From the NCBI GenBank assembly GCA_963668615.2, contig CAXXCL010000004.1:90922-154921 (forward strand): a stretch of 64,000 bases of DNA. Direction: 5' to 3'. This document shows positions 8,326 to 17,100 of this stretch, piece after piece; position 1 is the first letter of the stretch, and each line of letters begins with the position of its first letter. This stretch comes from JAAYPI01 sp963668615. Its GTDB lineage: Bacteria; Bacteroidota; Bacteroidia; Bacteroidales; Paludibacteraceae. The position numbers and the translations under genes were made by a program. Under the pieces are notes generated by a model. That model was not told the DNA's origin, ran no database searches, and worked only from the letters and a program-made list of their open reading frames with translations.

Positions 8326-9437
8326 TTAAATTTTAATGCTTTTAATGCTTTGTCTTTTATATTTCCTCTATTTATAATTTCTTTTAAATCCTTGTCTGTC
8401 CCCTTAACTTTTTTTGTTACCCCAGCTGTATCATCCTTATCTGCATACGTATTACATCCTTTTAATCTCCAAAAGTACATACTCGCTTTCATAGCTACAT
8501 CTAAGTCAGTTACTAACTCATCAATATGTCCTCCATCTTTAGTTTGTATATGAAAATATTTTTTATTGTTGGCATTCTCAGAATCTTCATTCCAGGCTTT
8601 GCTTAATTCTTTGTAATTATACTTGCCTGTCAATTGAATAAAACCACGTCCTAAAAATGTTGACCCATCCTTTGATGTAGGTGGTCCATTTCCCAAATCA
8701 TATCTACCACCTTTTAAACGTGCAGAGCATGAGTAAACATAATCAAATAAATCAGGCGTACAAATGTATTTGCTCTTGATTTCTTCGCTTTTATTTGGTG
8801 TTCCTTGTTCACACTTAATTGTTTGTGTACTTGTTGCACATGCATTAAAATCTACACAATCAAATCCAACAAATAAATCACAATAGTGGGCATAACCAAA
8901 ATTGGCTCTGATTGATCCTTCACGGTAACAAGGAATTTCTTTAAGTGATTTTAAATTTCCTGTTTCTGCCCCTATCTGTCCCAAGAAATGAGCCATTCTT
9001 TCAGGTGTATTGATTTCAAACTTATCTGAATATTTGTTTATTAAAGCAGCTACTTCATCACAACGTTTTTGGTCTGTTCCCCGAAATATTTCCTTTAATT
9101 GCTTTCCGGTAATGGGGAAAGAGGCATTTGTTTTCCCGTCCCAATAATCCTTCACATCCGCCTCAGTATGTACTTTAACATTTACAGCATCCAGTTTTTC
9201 TTCATTTTTCTTATCTGCCTCCTTTTGTTTATCTGAAGCAACCACTAAACCCAGGTAATTTAACCATCGCAACATGGCTGTTTCAGGTTCGCCGCCTATT
9301 ATTTGAATGGTCATAATCGACTCTTGCTTGGCGTTATAAAACGAAATTAAACCATACGTATTTGTATATCCCGCTTTTACGTATTGGCAATCTGCCAATT
9401 CACTGATACTGCCCAAACGAATCTTGTCGTAATCCAA
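8322..9437 (-). CDS. Start-less orphan effector cassette: shared linker plus GH19 lysozyme/chitinase-like domain
   Basis: Residues 1-102 are identical to residues 1062-1163 of the 1338-aa protein at 10094-14110. Residues 103-371 are a different domain resembling glycoside hydrolase family 19. Visible blocks are MAHFLGQIGAETGNLKSL (catalytic Glu region), RYDLGNGPPTSKDG, FLGRGFIQLTGKYNY (the GRGxxQLTGxxNY signature) and DLDVAMKASMYFWRLKGCN. GH19 enzymes cleave chitin or peptidoglycan glycan strands. No ATG or GTG precedes the frame: the only initiator is TTG at 9437, and an in-frame TAA lies at 9483-9485. It has no signal peptide. This is the form of a silent donor cassette that could replace the toxin tip of the main gene by recombination. 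Confidence 0.75.
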   Translation of the reverse strand: MDYDKIRLGSISELADCQYVKAGYTNTYGLISFYNAKQESIMTIQIIGGEPETAMLRWLNYLGLVVASDKQKEADKKNEEKLDAVNVKVHTEADVKDYWDGKTNASFPITGKQLKEIFRGTDQKRCDEVAALINKYSDKFEINTPERMAHFLGQIGAETGNLKSLKEIPCYREGSIRANFGYAHYCDLFVGFDCVDFNACATSTQTIKCEQGTPNKSEEIKSKYICTPDLFDYVYSCSARLKGGRYDLGNGPPTSKDGSTFLGRGFIQLTGKYNYKELSKAWNEDSENANNKKYFHIQTKDGGHIDELVTDLDVAMKASMYFWRLKGCNTYADKDDTAGVTKKVKGTDKDLKEIINRGNIKDKALKALKFK

Positions 9438-9472
9438 TTCAAAAGAGCCTTTCGGACTATAAACAGCAATTT
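9132..9472 (-). repeat. 341-bp linker repeat, orphan copy
   Basis: Direct repeat of 10622-10962 without gaps, with four mismatches found by eye (about 99% identity), all synonymous. It encodes the constant linker preceding the variable effector domain. The copy begins and ends abruptly at the GK codons before the toxin domain and at the AATTT before the junction hairpins. Confidence 0.92.
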
Positions 9473-9473
9473 T

Positions 9474-9552
9474 TAGTTCAAGTTACGGCTATCGCCTAAA
9501 CTTGAACTATTCAATCTTCCATACTTGCACCATCCAAGGGGGCAACAAGTAT
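9474..9552. other. Paired hairpins at cassette junction
   Basis: TAGTTCAAGTT (9474-9484) is the exact inverse of AACTTGAACTA (9499-9509). A second pair, ATACTTG (9521-9527) and CAAGTAT (9546-9552), follows directly. They lie exactly between the end of the duplicated linker and the stop of the 175-aa gene (9558). They may be a terminator for that gene or the scar/boundary of the cassette insertion. Neither arm is followed by a strong T run on the minus strand. Confidence 0.5.
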
Positions 9553-9557
9553 GGCAA

Positions 9558-10085
9558 CTATAAAGTAAGACCATAAAGTATACTTACTACAAGTTGATCT
9601 TCTTGTATTTCAATCACTTTAATAATTAGTTCACTCTCCATATCTTTATTCACAGCATATACTGTAAAACCGTTTGGTAATTCTACTGCTGATTTTTCAA
9701 CTCCAACTAAAGCGTTATCATATGCTTCATCAATAAAATCTTTTAATAAAAAATCATTCTTATCAAGTTCAGTCTTTACTAATTTTAAAATTTCCTTTTT
9801 ATCATCTCGTTTTTTTATTAAATTCTTTCCACTAATGAAATAGGTAACTTTTAATTCATTATAAGCGGACTCTTCATTTTCTTTCTGAAAGAAAGAAATA
9901 TTTGCTAAAACTCCATTTCTATATATGATAAGTAAGTTTTTATTTTGTTCATTAATCAGATGGTACACTTGTTCTTTGTTATTGGCAAACTTCTGCAATT
10001 CTTGTATTTGCAGATTAATACTGTTTTGTCCATAAATAAAAGGAAACAAGGAGAAGAACATCAGAATAAAAATTGTTTTTTTCAT
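9558..10085 (-). CDS. Small exported protein, candidate immunity protein for the main effector
   Basis: A 175-aa protein with a signal peptide MKKTIFILMFFSLFPFIYGQ; the rest is a mixed alpha/beta domain of unrecognised family (for example KNLIKKRDDKKEILKLVKTEL and ESELIIKVIEIQEDQLVVSI). It starts 8 bp after the stop of the 1338-aa effector gene, on the same strand. The position and the exported nature match an immunity protein protecting the periplasm against a cell-wall-acting effector. No sequence match to a known immunity family was recognised, so the role is inferred from context. Confidence 0.65.
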   Translation of the reverse strand: MKKTIFILMFFSLFPFIYGQNSINLQIQELQKFANNKEQVYHLINEQNKNLLIIYRNGVLANISFFQKENEESAYNELKVTYFISGKNLIKKRDDKKEILKLVKTELDKNDFLLKDFIDEAYDNALVGVEKSAVELPNGFTVYAVNKDMESELIIKVIEIQEDQLVVSILYGLTL

Positions 10086-10093
10086 AATTGTTT

Positions 10094-13000
10094 TTATTTG
10101 TTTAATATTATTTCAATATGTAAGGCTGGCTCGTTTGATGACGGAGGAAATACTTGATTTGGATTAACCATTGGTTCTTTTTTAGCATTTTCTATAATTG
10201 GATTAACTTCATTTGAATACTTTCCATTAAATCCATTTGAATTTTCCCCGAAATCTATAGCCCCCTTTTTTTTCCAATCACTATGTGCTGAAAGAAAACC
10301 AACTTCTTTCATTTTAATTACCATCAATCTTACTACTTCACTTTCATCACTCTTTTTGATCGATTGGTAATAATCTATTACTAAATCACCTTTGCAATTA
10401 TACAACGATTTTGCAGCCTCCAGCCCTTTCTTTTTAACAACTTTTATCATAGCCATCGCCTGATTATCTGAATTTCTTACTGTAGATGTTACAATTATTG
10501 TTCGGTTAATTTTTGCATTGTTAAATATTCTATATAGCATTTTCTCTATTTCGGAAGTAATCACAGAAATATCAATACCTTGGGAATATAATATCCTGAG
10601 ATTATTTGACATGGTCTTTTCTTTCCCGTCCCAATAATCCTTCACATCCGCCTCAGTATGTACTTTAACATTTACAGCATCCAGTTTTTCTTCATTTTTC
10701 TTATCCGCCTCTTTTTGTTTATCCGAAGCAACCACTAAACCCAGGTAATTTAACCATCGCAACATGGCTGTTTCAGGTTCGCCGCCTATTATTTGAATGG
10801 TCATAATCGACTCTTGCTTGGCGTTATAAAACGAAATCAAACCATACGTATTTGTATATCCCGCTTTTACGTATTGGCAATCTGCCAATTCACTGATACT
10901 GCCCAAACGAATCTTGTCGTAATCCAATTCAAAAGAGCCTTTCGGACTATAAACAGCAATTTGGTAAGGTATGTTTTCCAGGGTGTATTTTTCCACATAA
11001 ACCCCTTTTGACACCAGGGTGTAATGCTCGTTTTCTTTTTTGACTAATTTCTCAAATATTTTCTTACATATCGTTTGTGCATGCGATTCTTTTCTTACCG
11101 ACCATTTCTTATAAGCGGTTAAACCTATAGCCGTATTTTTTGTGGTTGAAGCAGCAAAATAGCTGTCATATTTTTGGTAAACATGGTTAAACAAAGATAT
11201 ATCTTTTTCTATACTTTTTTCTTGTGCATCGGGAGCTAAACCCCAAAACAAGTCGCCTAACCAAGTAATGCCCCCAAGGATAGCCAATTGTCCCTCTTCG
11301 TCGTTATCAAAGACGCCATTCAAAATAGCAGGGTCATACACTTGACTCCATTGCCATTTGGCTATGTGGGTACCACCCCGGTAGTCCATCAGGTTCGTAG
11401 GATTTTCGCCCTCTTTCCTGTCGGAGCCATACGACGCATCAAAGGTATGGCGTAGCTTAAACTTACCATGTGCCAGCTCATGGGCTATGGCTGCCGAGAG
11501 TTCATCTTTTGCCATATCGCCCGCATACATATAGGCAAACTGTCTGCCTCGGGGCATAAAACCTACTACATCGCGTTTCTTTCCTGCGGCATTCTTATCT
11601 GCCATAAACACGTAACAAGCCGTCGCATCGTATCGGCTGCCCAAAAAGGTTTTCAGCTCATTGTTCAGACTTACCATTTCGCTGTTATAGGCACTCAACA
11701 AGCCGCTGTTTTTGTCAAACAGGTTCTTTATTTGGTCGGCGTCGTAACTAAAATCCGTAACTTCTTCCACTTCCCAATTAATGCCTATTTTGTTGTACAG
11801 GGCATTGAGTTCTTTGCCAATGGTATTGGTTTGATAACTGCCTCCTGCATTGACCAACACCACTTTGTATGTCTGTGTACTGTGGGAGTCGGTACGCAAC
11901 TGTCCCAACTGGTAATATTTATCGCTGCCGTATGGATATAGAGCATAAACCCTCTGGGTGCTACCCTCCTGGGTGCCGGTTAAGGTAAGTTCAAATTCCT
12001 TTTTCTTGGCGTCATATACAGACGGAATAACCAAGCCTTCCTTGGTTTCAAAAACAATTTTGGTTGCCTCTAAGGTCTTGTCCGACAAACTGACAGAAGC
12101 GTTGACTTTATCTTTTTTTCCTGTTGGAATAAACTTCCAGGGCACATAGTAGGTAGCGGAAAGTTTAGGATAAAGACGATCGCCATCCTGACCATTGGCA
12201 TAACGGATTAAAGAAACATTATCGTAATACGGCAAAAAGGTATCAAAACTGTATGTTCCGCCCTCATCAAAAAAGGTCACCATGCCTTTATTCGTATCCA
12301 ATGTATTGTAATTAAAGGCATTATCGGACAAAGCGGCTCCTTGTTTTCCCAAAGGGGTAAGCACACACTTTTGCGTGGTACCGCCCGCAGACGAGGCTCC
12401 ATCGGCAGGAGCTACCTCGTACGTATTGCCGTCTTTATCTTGTATGATAACAGGAAAAGAAACATCGGATTCATCTCCCGAAGGTTCTACGCTTCCTATC
12501 AAATTTCCCGTGGCATCATAAAAAAGCAAGGTATGACTCTCTGGGTCGTACTGCACCCGGGTTTGTTCCGACACGCTGAACGCTAACGTTACATCGGGCT
12601 TTATAATACCTGCCTGGGCGGTTGCCGTTCCGCCATAAAAGAGAACATCGGTACTTACAATACCCGAATTGGATGCATCATATTTTGTTTCGATAAACCC
12701 TGATATCAGCTGATTGTCCGTGTTTACGCCTATGCCCGCAAAATGTACCGCTAAGGGCAAATTACCCACAAAAGGGACAACCGCATATCCTTCTCCACTG
12801 AAAATGCCATGGTTTCCGCTAACGCTTGTCAAGGTAACGGAAAAATCACCTGCCTTAATCTTATCCCCTTGTGTCAAAGATTCTTTGGGTTCTTGGTTGG
12901 AGAGTTCTATTGAAGGTTTTTCTCCGCAATGTGCCAAAATAATGCTGTCATTTAAAGGAATGGCAAGGCTATCGGAACTGCCGTATGTTACTTCCGTTTG

Positions 13001-14110
13001 TCCTTCACAAAAGCCTCCTACCCGATAAAGGTACGTATGTCCCGGGGTAAGGTCTTTCAAGGTAATGGTGGCGTCTTGTGTTTGCTGTTGGTACCAGGTT
13101 TGTTGGTCAAAATCACTACGGCGGTAGCTTACTTCGTAGGAGCTGTATTCTCTCGAAGGTGTCCATTCCAATATCAACTTATCATCCGATGTGGCGGCTT
13201 GTACGTTGGTGGGTGCCGTACAGGGTGATTTCATTTGAAACCACGAAATGGTACTGTTGCCATTATTTTCAAAGGGAATATTGCTTGCATTGGCTGAAAA
13301 GGGCAAAAAAGCTCGAACGCTCCAGGCATATTTCTTATTGGCTGACAGGGGCGGATTGGCCATTGTATACGCCAAACCGGTAGCTCCCGTGGTGGTGCTG
13401 TAAATGACAGGAGAATAGTTATAGGCCGTTTCCAATGAAGCTGTATTATCCTCTATTTCTTTCAGCGTAAACTCATATTCTACCGTACCTACTTCCAAAG
13501 AATGTTGCGGCGACCACTGAAAAAGTATATTCAAATTATCGCTTGCATATTGCTTTTTCCCAACAGCCGGTTGTACCAAAAGCGGAGGCTTCTGCAAAGC
13601 TAAAAACGTGGAACCGCAACTTTGTGTCGAAAGAACTTTGCCGGTATAATATTCCACCGCCTCAAAACAAAACTGCGTGCTGCCCAACGGCAATTTCCCT
13701 TGCGAAAGGCTTCCGTAACTATTCAAATTTTCTTGCCTGAAATACGGTGCCAGCTCTTGCATGGTCAAACGCAACGGTACGCCCGGTTCCAAGGTTATCG
13801 CCTCGAAATAGGCTTCGGTCTTGGTTACCAACTCCTGTCCCATCGAACATTTGAGGGTAAGTCGCAATTTAACTTTCAAACTCGATTGGTTCAAATCCCG
13901 ACTCAGTAACGTAACGGATAGCTTGTCCGTCTCGCCTCCGCTATAATCTACCAAATAGATAGGTGCCGGACTTAACACCACTGTACTTACCTGTACCGGA
14001 TAGGTACTGCGTAACTGGGCTTGCAAAAAAATACTCTTTGCAAAAAAGAATACCGTTAAGCAAAGTATAAACCTAAACGAAATGGTATGTTGTCTGTGTG
14101 TCATTCTCAT
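10094..14110 (-). CDS. Large exported polymorphic effector: FN3 region, zincin protease, linker, M15-like C-terminal domain
   Basis: A 1338-aa protein with a signal peptide (ISFRFILCLTVFFFAKSIFL). Residues about 40-290 form the N-terminal module common in large Bacteroidota surface proteins (YPVQVSTVVLSPAPIYLVDY; FQWSPQHS). FN3 follows at about 295-390 (APTNVQAATSDDKLILEWTP). A zinc-metallopeptidase domain has HELAH at 877-881, His888 and NLMDY at 906-910. The shared linker spans 1062-1163. The final 174 residues are the variable domain: IIVTSTVRNSDNQAMAM, FLSAHSDWKKKGAIDFG and EPALHIEI resemble the D-x-H-type zinc ligand pattern of M15 D,D/L,D-peptidases, at modest confidence. The ATG at 14110 follows the upstream stop by 2 bp. 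Likely role: a secreted antibacterial toxin with an internal protease that may release the tip. Confidence 0.75.
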   Translation of the reverse strand: MRMTHRQHTISFRFILCLTVFFFAKSIFLQAQLRSTYPVQVSTVVLSPAPIYLVDYSGGETDKLSVTLLSRDLNQSSLKVKLRLTLKCSMGQELVTKTEAYFEAITLEPGVPLRLTMQELAPYFRQENLNSYGSLSQGKLPLGSTQFCFEAVEYYTGKVLSTQSCGSTFLALQKPPLLVQPAVGKKQYASDNLNILFQWSPQHSLEVGTVEYEFTLKEIEDNTASLETAYNYSPVIYSTTTGATGLAYTMANPPLSANKKYAWSVRAFLPFSANASNIPFENNGNSTISWFQMKSPCTAPTNVQAATSDDKLILEWTPSREYSSYEVSYRRSDFDQQTWYQQQTQDATITLKDLTPGHTYLYRVGGFCEGQTEVTYGSSDSLAIPLNDSIILAHCGEKPSIELSNQEPKESLTQGDKIKAGDFSVTLTSVSGNHGIFSGEGYAVVPFVGNLPLAVHFAGIGVNTDNQLISGFIETKYDASNSGIVSTDVLFYGGTATAQAGIIKPDVTLAFSVSEQTRVQYDPESHTLLFYDATGNLIGSVEPSGDESDVSFPVIIQDKDGNTYEVAPADGASSAGGTTQKCVLTPLGKQGAALSDNAFNYNTLDTNKGMVTFFDEGGTYSFDTFLPYYDNVSLIRYANGQDGDRLYPKLSATYYVPWKFIPTGKKDKVNASVSLSDKTLEATKIVFETKEGLVIPSVYDAKKKEFELTLTGTQEGSTQRVYALYPYGSDKYYQLGQLRTDSHSTQTYKVVLVNAGGSYQTNTIGKELNALYNKIGINWEVEEVTDFSYDADQIKNLFDKNSGLLSAYNSEMVSLNNELKTFLGSRYDATACYVFMADKNAAGKKRDVVGFMPRGRQFAYMYAGDMAKDELSAAIAHELAHGKFKLRHTFDASYGSDRKEGENPTNLMDYRGGTHIAKWQWSQVYDPAILNGVFDNDEEGQLAILGGITWLGDLFWGLAPDAQEKSIEKDISLFNHVYQKYDSYFAASTTKNTAIGLTAYKKWSVRKESHAQTICKKIFEKLVKKENEHYTLVSKGVYVEKYTLENIPYQIAVYSPKGSFELDYDKIRLGSISELADCQYVKAGYTNTYGLISFYNAKQESIMTIQIIGGEPETAMLRWLNYLGLVVASDKQKEADKKNEEKLDAVNVKVHTEADVKDYWDGKEKTMSNNLRILYSQGIDISVITSEIEKMLYRIFNNAKINRTIIVTSTVRNSDNQAMAMIKVVKKKGLEAAKSLYNCKGDLVIDYYQSIKKSDESEVVRLMVIKMKEVGFLSAHSDWKKKGAIDFGENSNGFNGKYSNEVNPIIENAKKEPMVNPNQVFPPSSNEPALHIEIILNK
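10622..10962 (-). repeat. 341-bp linker repeat, copy inside the full-length effector gene
   Basis: Copy of 9132-9472, encoding residues about 1050-1163 just before the variable C-terminal domain. The two copies lie in the same orientation 1490 bp apart. Homologous recombination between them would delete the present tip and its immunity gene and fuse the GH19 tip to the secretion-competent body. Confidence 0.92.
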
Positions 14111-14112
14111 CT

Positions 14113-17100
14113 CTATCGTATAATCAGCTTATAGGTTGCACGAACAGTGTCCGTTATCATTTGTAACACGTACTGCCCGCTTGGTAGCGTTTCTTGATAA
14201 TTCTCCCTATACCAACGGCTACCTCTCAACGTCCGTTCCTCTAATTTTATACCCTGTATAAGGTTATTCAATACCAAACGCACCTCGGTTGTTTTAGCAA
14301 ATTCCAACGTTACGGCAAAATTTCCATCCGAAGGATTGGGAGTAACCAAAAACTGTTGTAAAAAAGCTTCCTCGCCTTCTTCGTAGTCTCCAAGTTCGGA
14401 GTCCGGCACAATCTCTACAGTTTTGTAACGTGCCATTTCACAATCACCCTGCATACTTTTCATTCCAATAGTATATGTTCCATAATCAGAAAAACGTATA
14501 TCTGCATACGACTCATCTTGGTTAGAAACCGTTAGGGCAGATGTTTCAGGCAATATCCATTGGGTAGTTTCCATCGTTGGAGAAGAAATATTGATAACCT
14601 TCACATCATCATTTGCTTTGGCTTTGCTCGCCATCAAAAAGTCGGCAACGATAACATCCGAACTTTGTTTTACCTGAAAATCGTGCGTTTGTTCGCAATG
14701 GTTGCCTGTCGTAACAGAAACGTTGTAGTTTCCTTCTCGTGTAACGGTAATATCCGGTTCGGTGGACAAAAGAGCATTGTTTCTGAACCATTTATAGGTA
14801 GGATTAAGGGTCGATGCCTGTTCCACATTCAGGTCAATGCTCTGATCTTTACACAAAGTAATTACGTCAGCGGGAAATGTAATATGTACAGGTTGAGGTT
14901 CAGTGAGTACAAATGCCGTATCTTTGGTACAACCTACACCATCGGTTACGGTAGCACTGTATGCGCCGCCGGAAAGATTCTCCCGCAAGAAGTCCGCGGT
15001 AGTGTTGTCCTTCCATTGTACGGTATAATTTTCCACTCCATCTTTTGGAATAACCTGAATACTACCATTTTGACTATTTGCACAAGTAACGTTCTTTGCT
15101 ATAGACTCAGACAATTGTATGTTGGAGAGAAAATCCAATGTAACGGAGCTTTTTTCAGAACAACCATTGGCATCTTTTACCTGCACGTCATATTTATTGG
15201 CTGGCAGCTGATGTAACACAGAATCCCGACTATAAGCTGTTCCATTCGCCGTCCACTGATAGTTATACGGGTAAACACCTCCTTGAACGGATAAACTGAT
15301 TGCTCCGTCACTTCCTCCGTAACAATTTACAGCCTTGGATTGAGACGTTATTACCAACTTTTCGGGTTGTTTGATTTCAATATTTCCGATACTATTATTT
15401 GTCGGACACCCTTTTTCATCAATCATTCCCAAAAAATAAACTCCTGCGGACAAATTTTGAAAAGACTTGACAACACCTTGCGTAGTTCGAATAGTATCGA
15501 GAAGATGACCTTGAAAATTGTAGAGAGACACCCATAAACAACCCGTGCCACCTTCGGCAGACAGTTGTATACTGCCATCACTACTACCGAAACAAGAAAC
15601 AGGTGATGCTTTTGCGGATGAAAAATACAATTCCGGTATTCCTCCTTTTACAGTAACGGTAGCCTTGTGCCTATCTGCACCGGAAAAATACGTTTCGTAG
15701 GTAGGGGAACTTGCTCCCAACTGTGAAGTATAATCTGCTACAGAGGAGGCGTCTGCCAACAAAGTATCGGTTACAAGAGTGTATTTTAAAGTAGGATATA
15801 CGATGTGACTTCCTTCCAACTGTAAGGTGTAATCTCCTACTTCACAATTGCTTATTAATAGAGTATCCGTTACGAAAGTATATTTTACGGTAGGGTATAA
15901 AGCACTTTGAACACTGACTATAAATTTCTCTCCCGTAGTAGGTTTCCTATCCAATACCACCTGAATCTGCCCTTTTTGGTAGGAGCAACGAGGCGAAATA
16001 CCCGTTGCGGATATACCGGGTGAAGAAAGGATGGGTGTCAACAGCAATTTTTTATCTCCATCAACATACGAGTTTTCAATTTGGATTTCTACCTTTTGAT
16101 GATTTTTTACCAATGCAGTAAACTGTGAAGCCGAAAATAAGTCACTACCCTTTATGCTGCGTACCGGACAAGTTTCCGCACTTCCACAAGCGGGAAAAGC
16201 AATACTACCCTGCCCTTGTACACCGTAATACCACTGATATGCATCTGTGGGCAATCCGGCAGTTGCTTTTACGGTAATTTCATCATCATAAGGCAAATAC
16301 AAAATAGCAGATGCCGAATCGAGGTAATTGCCGTGGGTATCGTAATACGATAAATCAATCGTTTCCAAAGCCCTTATTTTAAAATCTTTCCACAAATAAT
16401 GAGCTTTGTATGCAGCTATGGCAGCATACGGTACGTAAAGATAAATATTGGATGGAGTAATGCCACTAAAACCATTTCCATCAGAATTGGGAGGAGTAAG
16501 CGATAAGGAAGTGATTTTTTGTAAACCACTCTGTTCGAAAGCAGATGCGTTTATGTAGGTAACTTTCTCGGGCAAAGTTATTGTTTTAAGGTTTGTGGTC
16601 TCAGAAAAAGCCATACTATCGATACTTGTAAGTGAATTGGGTAAAACAATATGCTGCAAGCTTGTACATTTTCCAAAACACCATCCCCCAATTTTTTTAA
16701 CATTTTGGGGAATATAAATACTATCTAAAGAAATGCAATTATAAAAAACTTCTGTTCCAATACTTGTAAGGGAATCAGGCAAGGTAATATGGTGCAGGTT
16801 TGCACACCCCTCAAAACACCATTCCCCAATTTCTTTAACATTTTTAGGTATTTGAATGCTATCCAAAGAAGTGCAATAATAAAAAGCACGCTCTCCAATA
16901 CTTACAAGAGAATTGGGTAAAATAATATGGTGCAAGTTTGTACAATCCCAGAAACAACCTCCTCCAATTCTTTTAACACTTTCTGGAATAGAAAAACTAT
17001 CCAAAGAAATACAATATTCAAAAGCTAGATGTCCAAGAGTTACCAAAGAATCAGGCAAGCTAATATGATGGAGGTTTGAACAACCAGCAAAAGCTCCTTC

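Noticed and set aside
10793..11011. Plus-strand frame over the linker repeat
   Set aside because: It is antisense to the conserved linker and zincin region and does not continue in the second repeat copy.
14560..15216. Plus-strand 218-aa frame inside the LRR/SprB gene
   Set aside because: It is a long shadow frame opposite a well-supported coding region with clear SprB repeats and has no recognisable domain.
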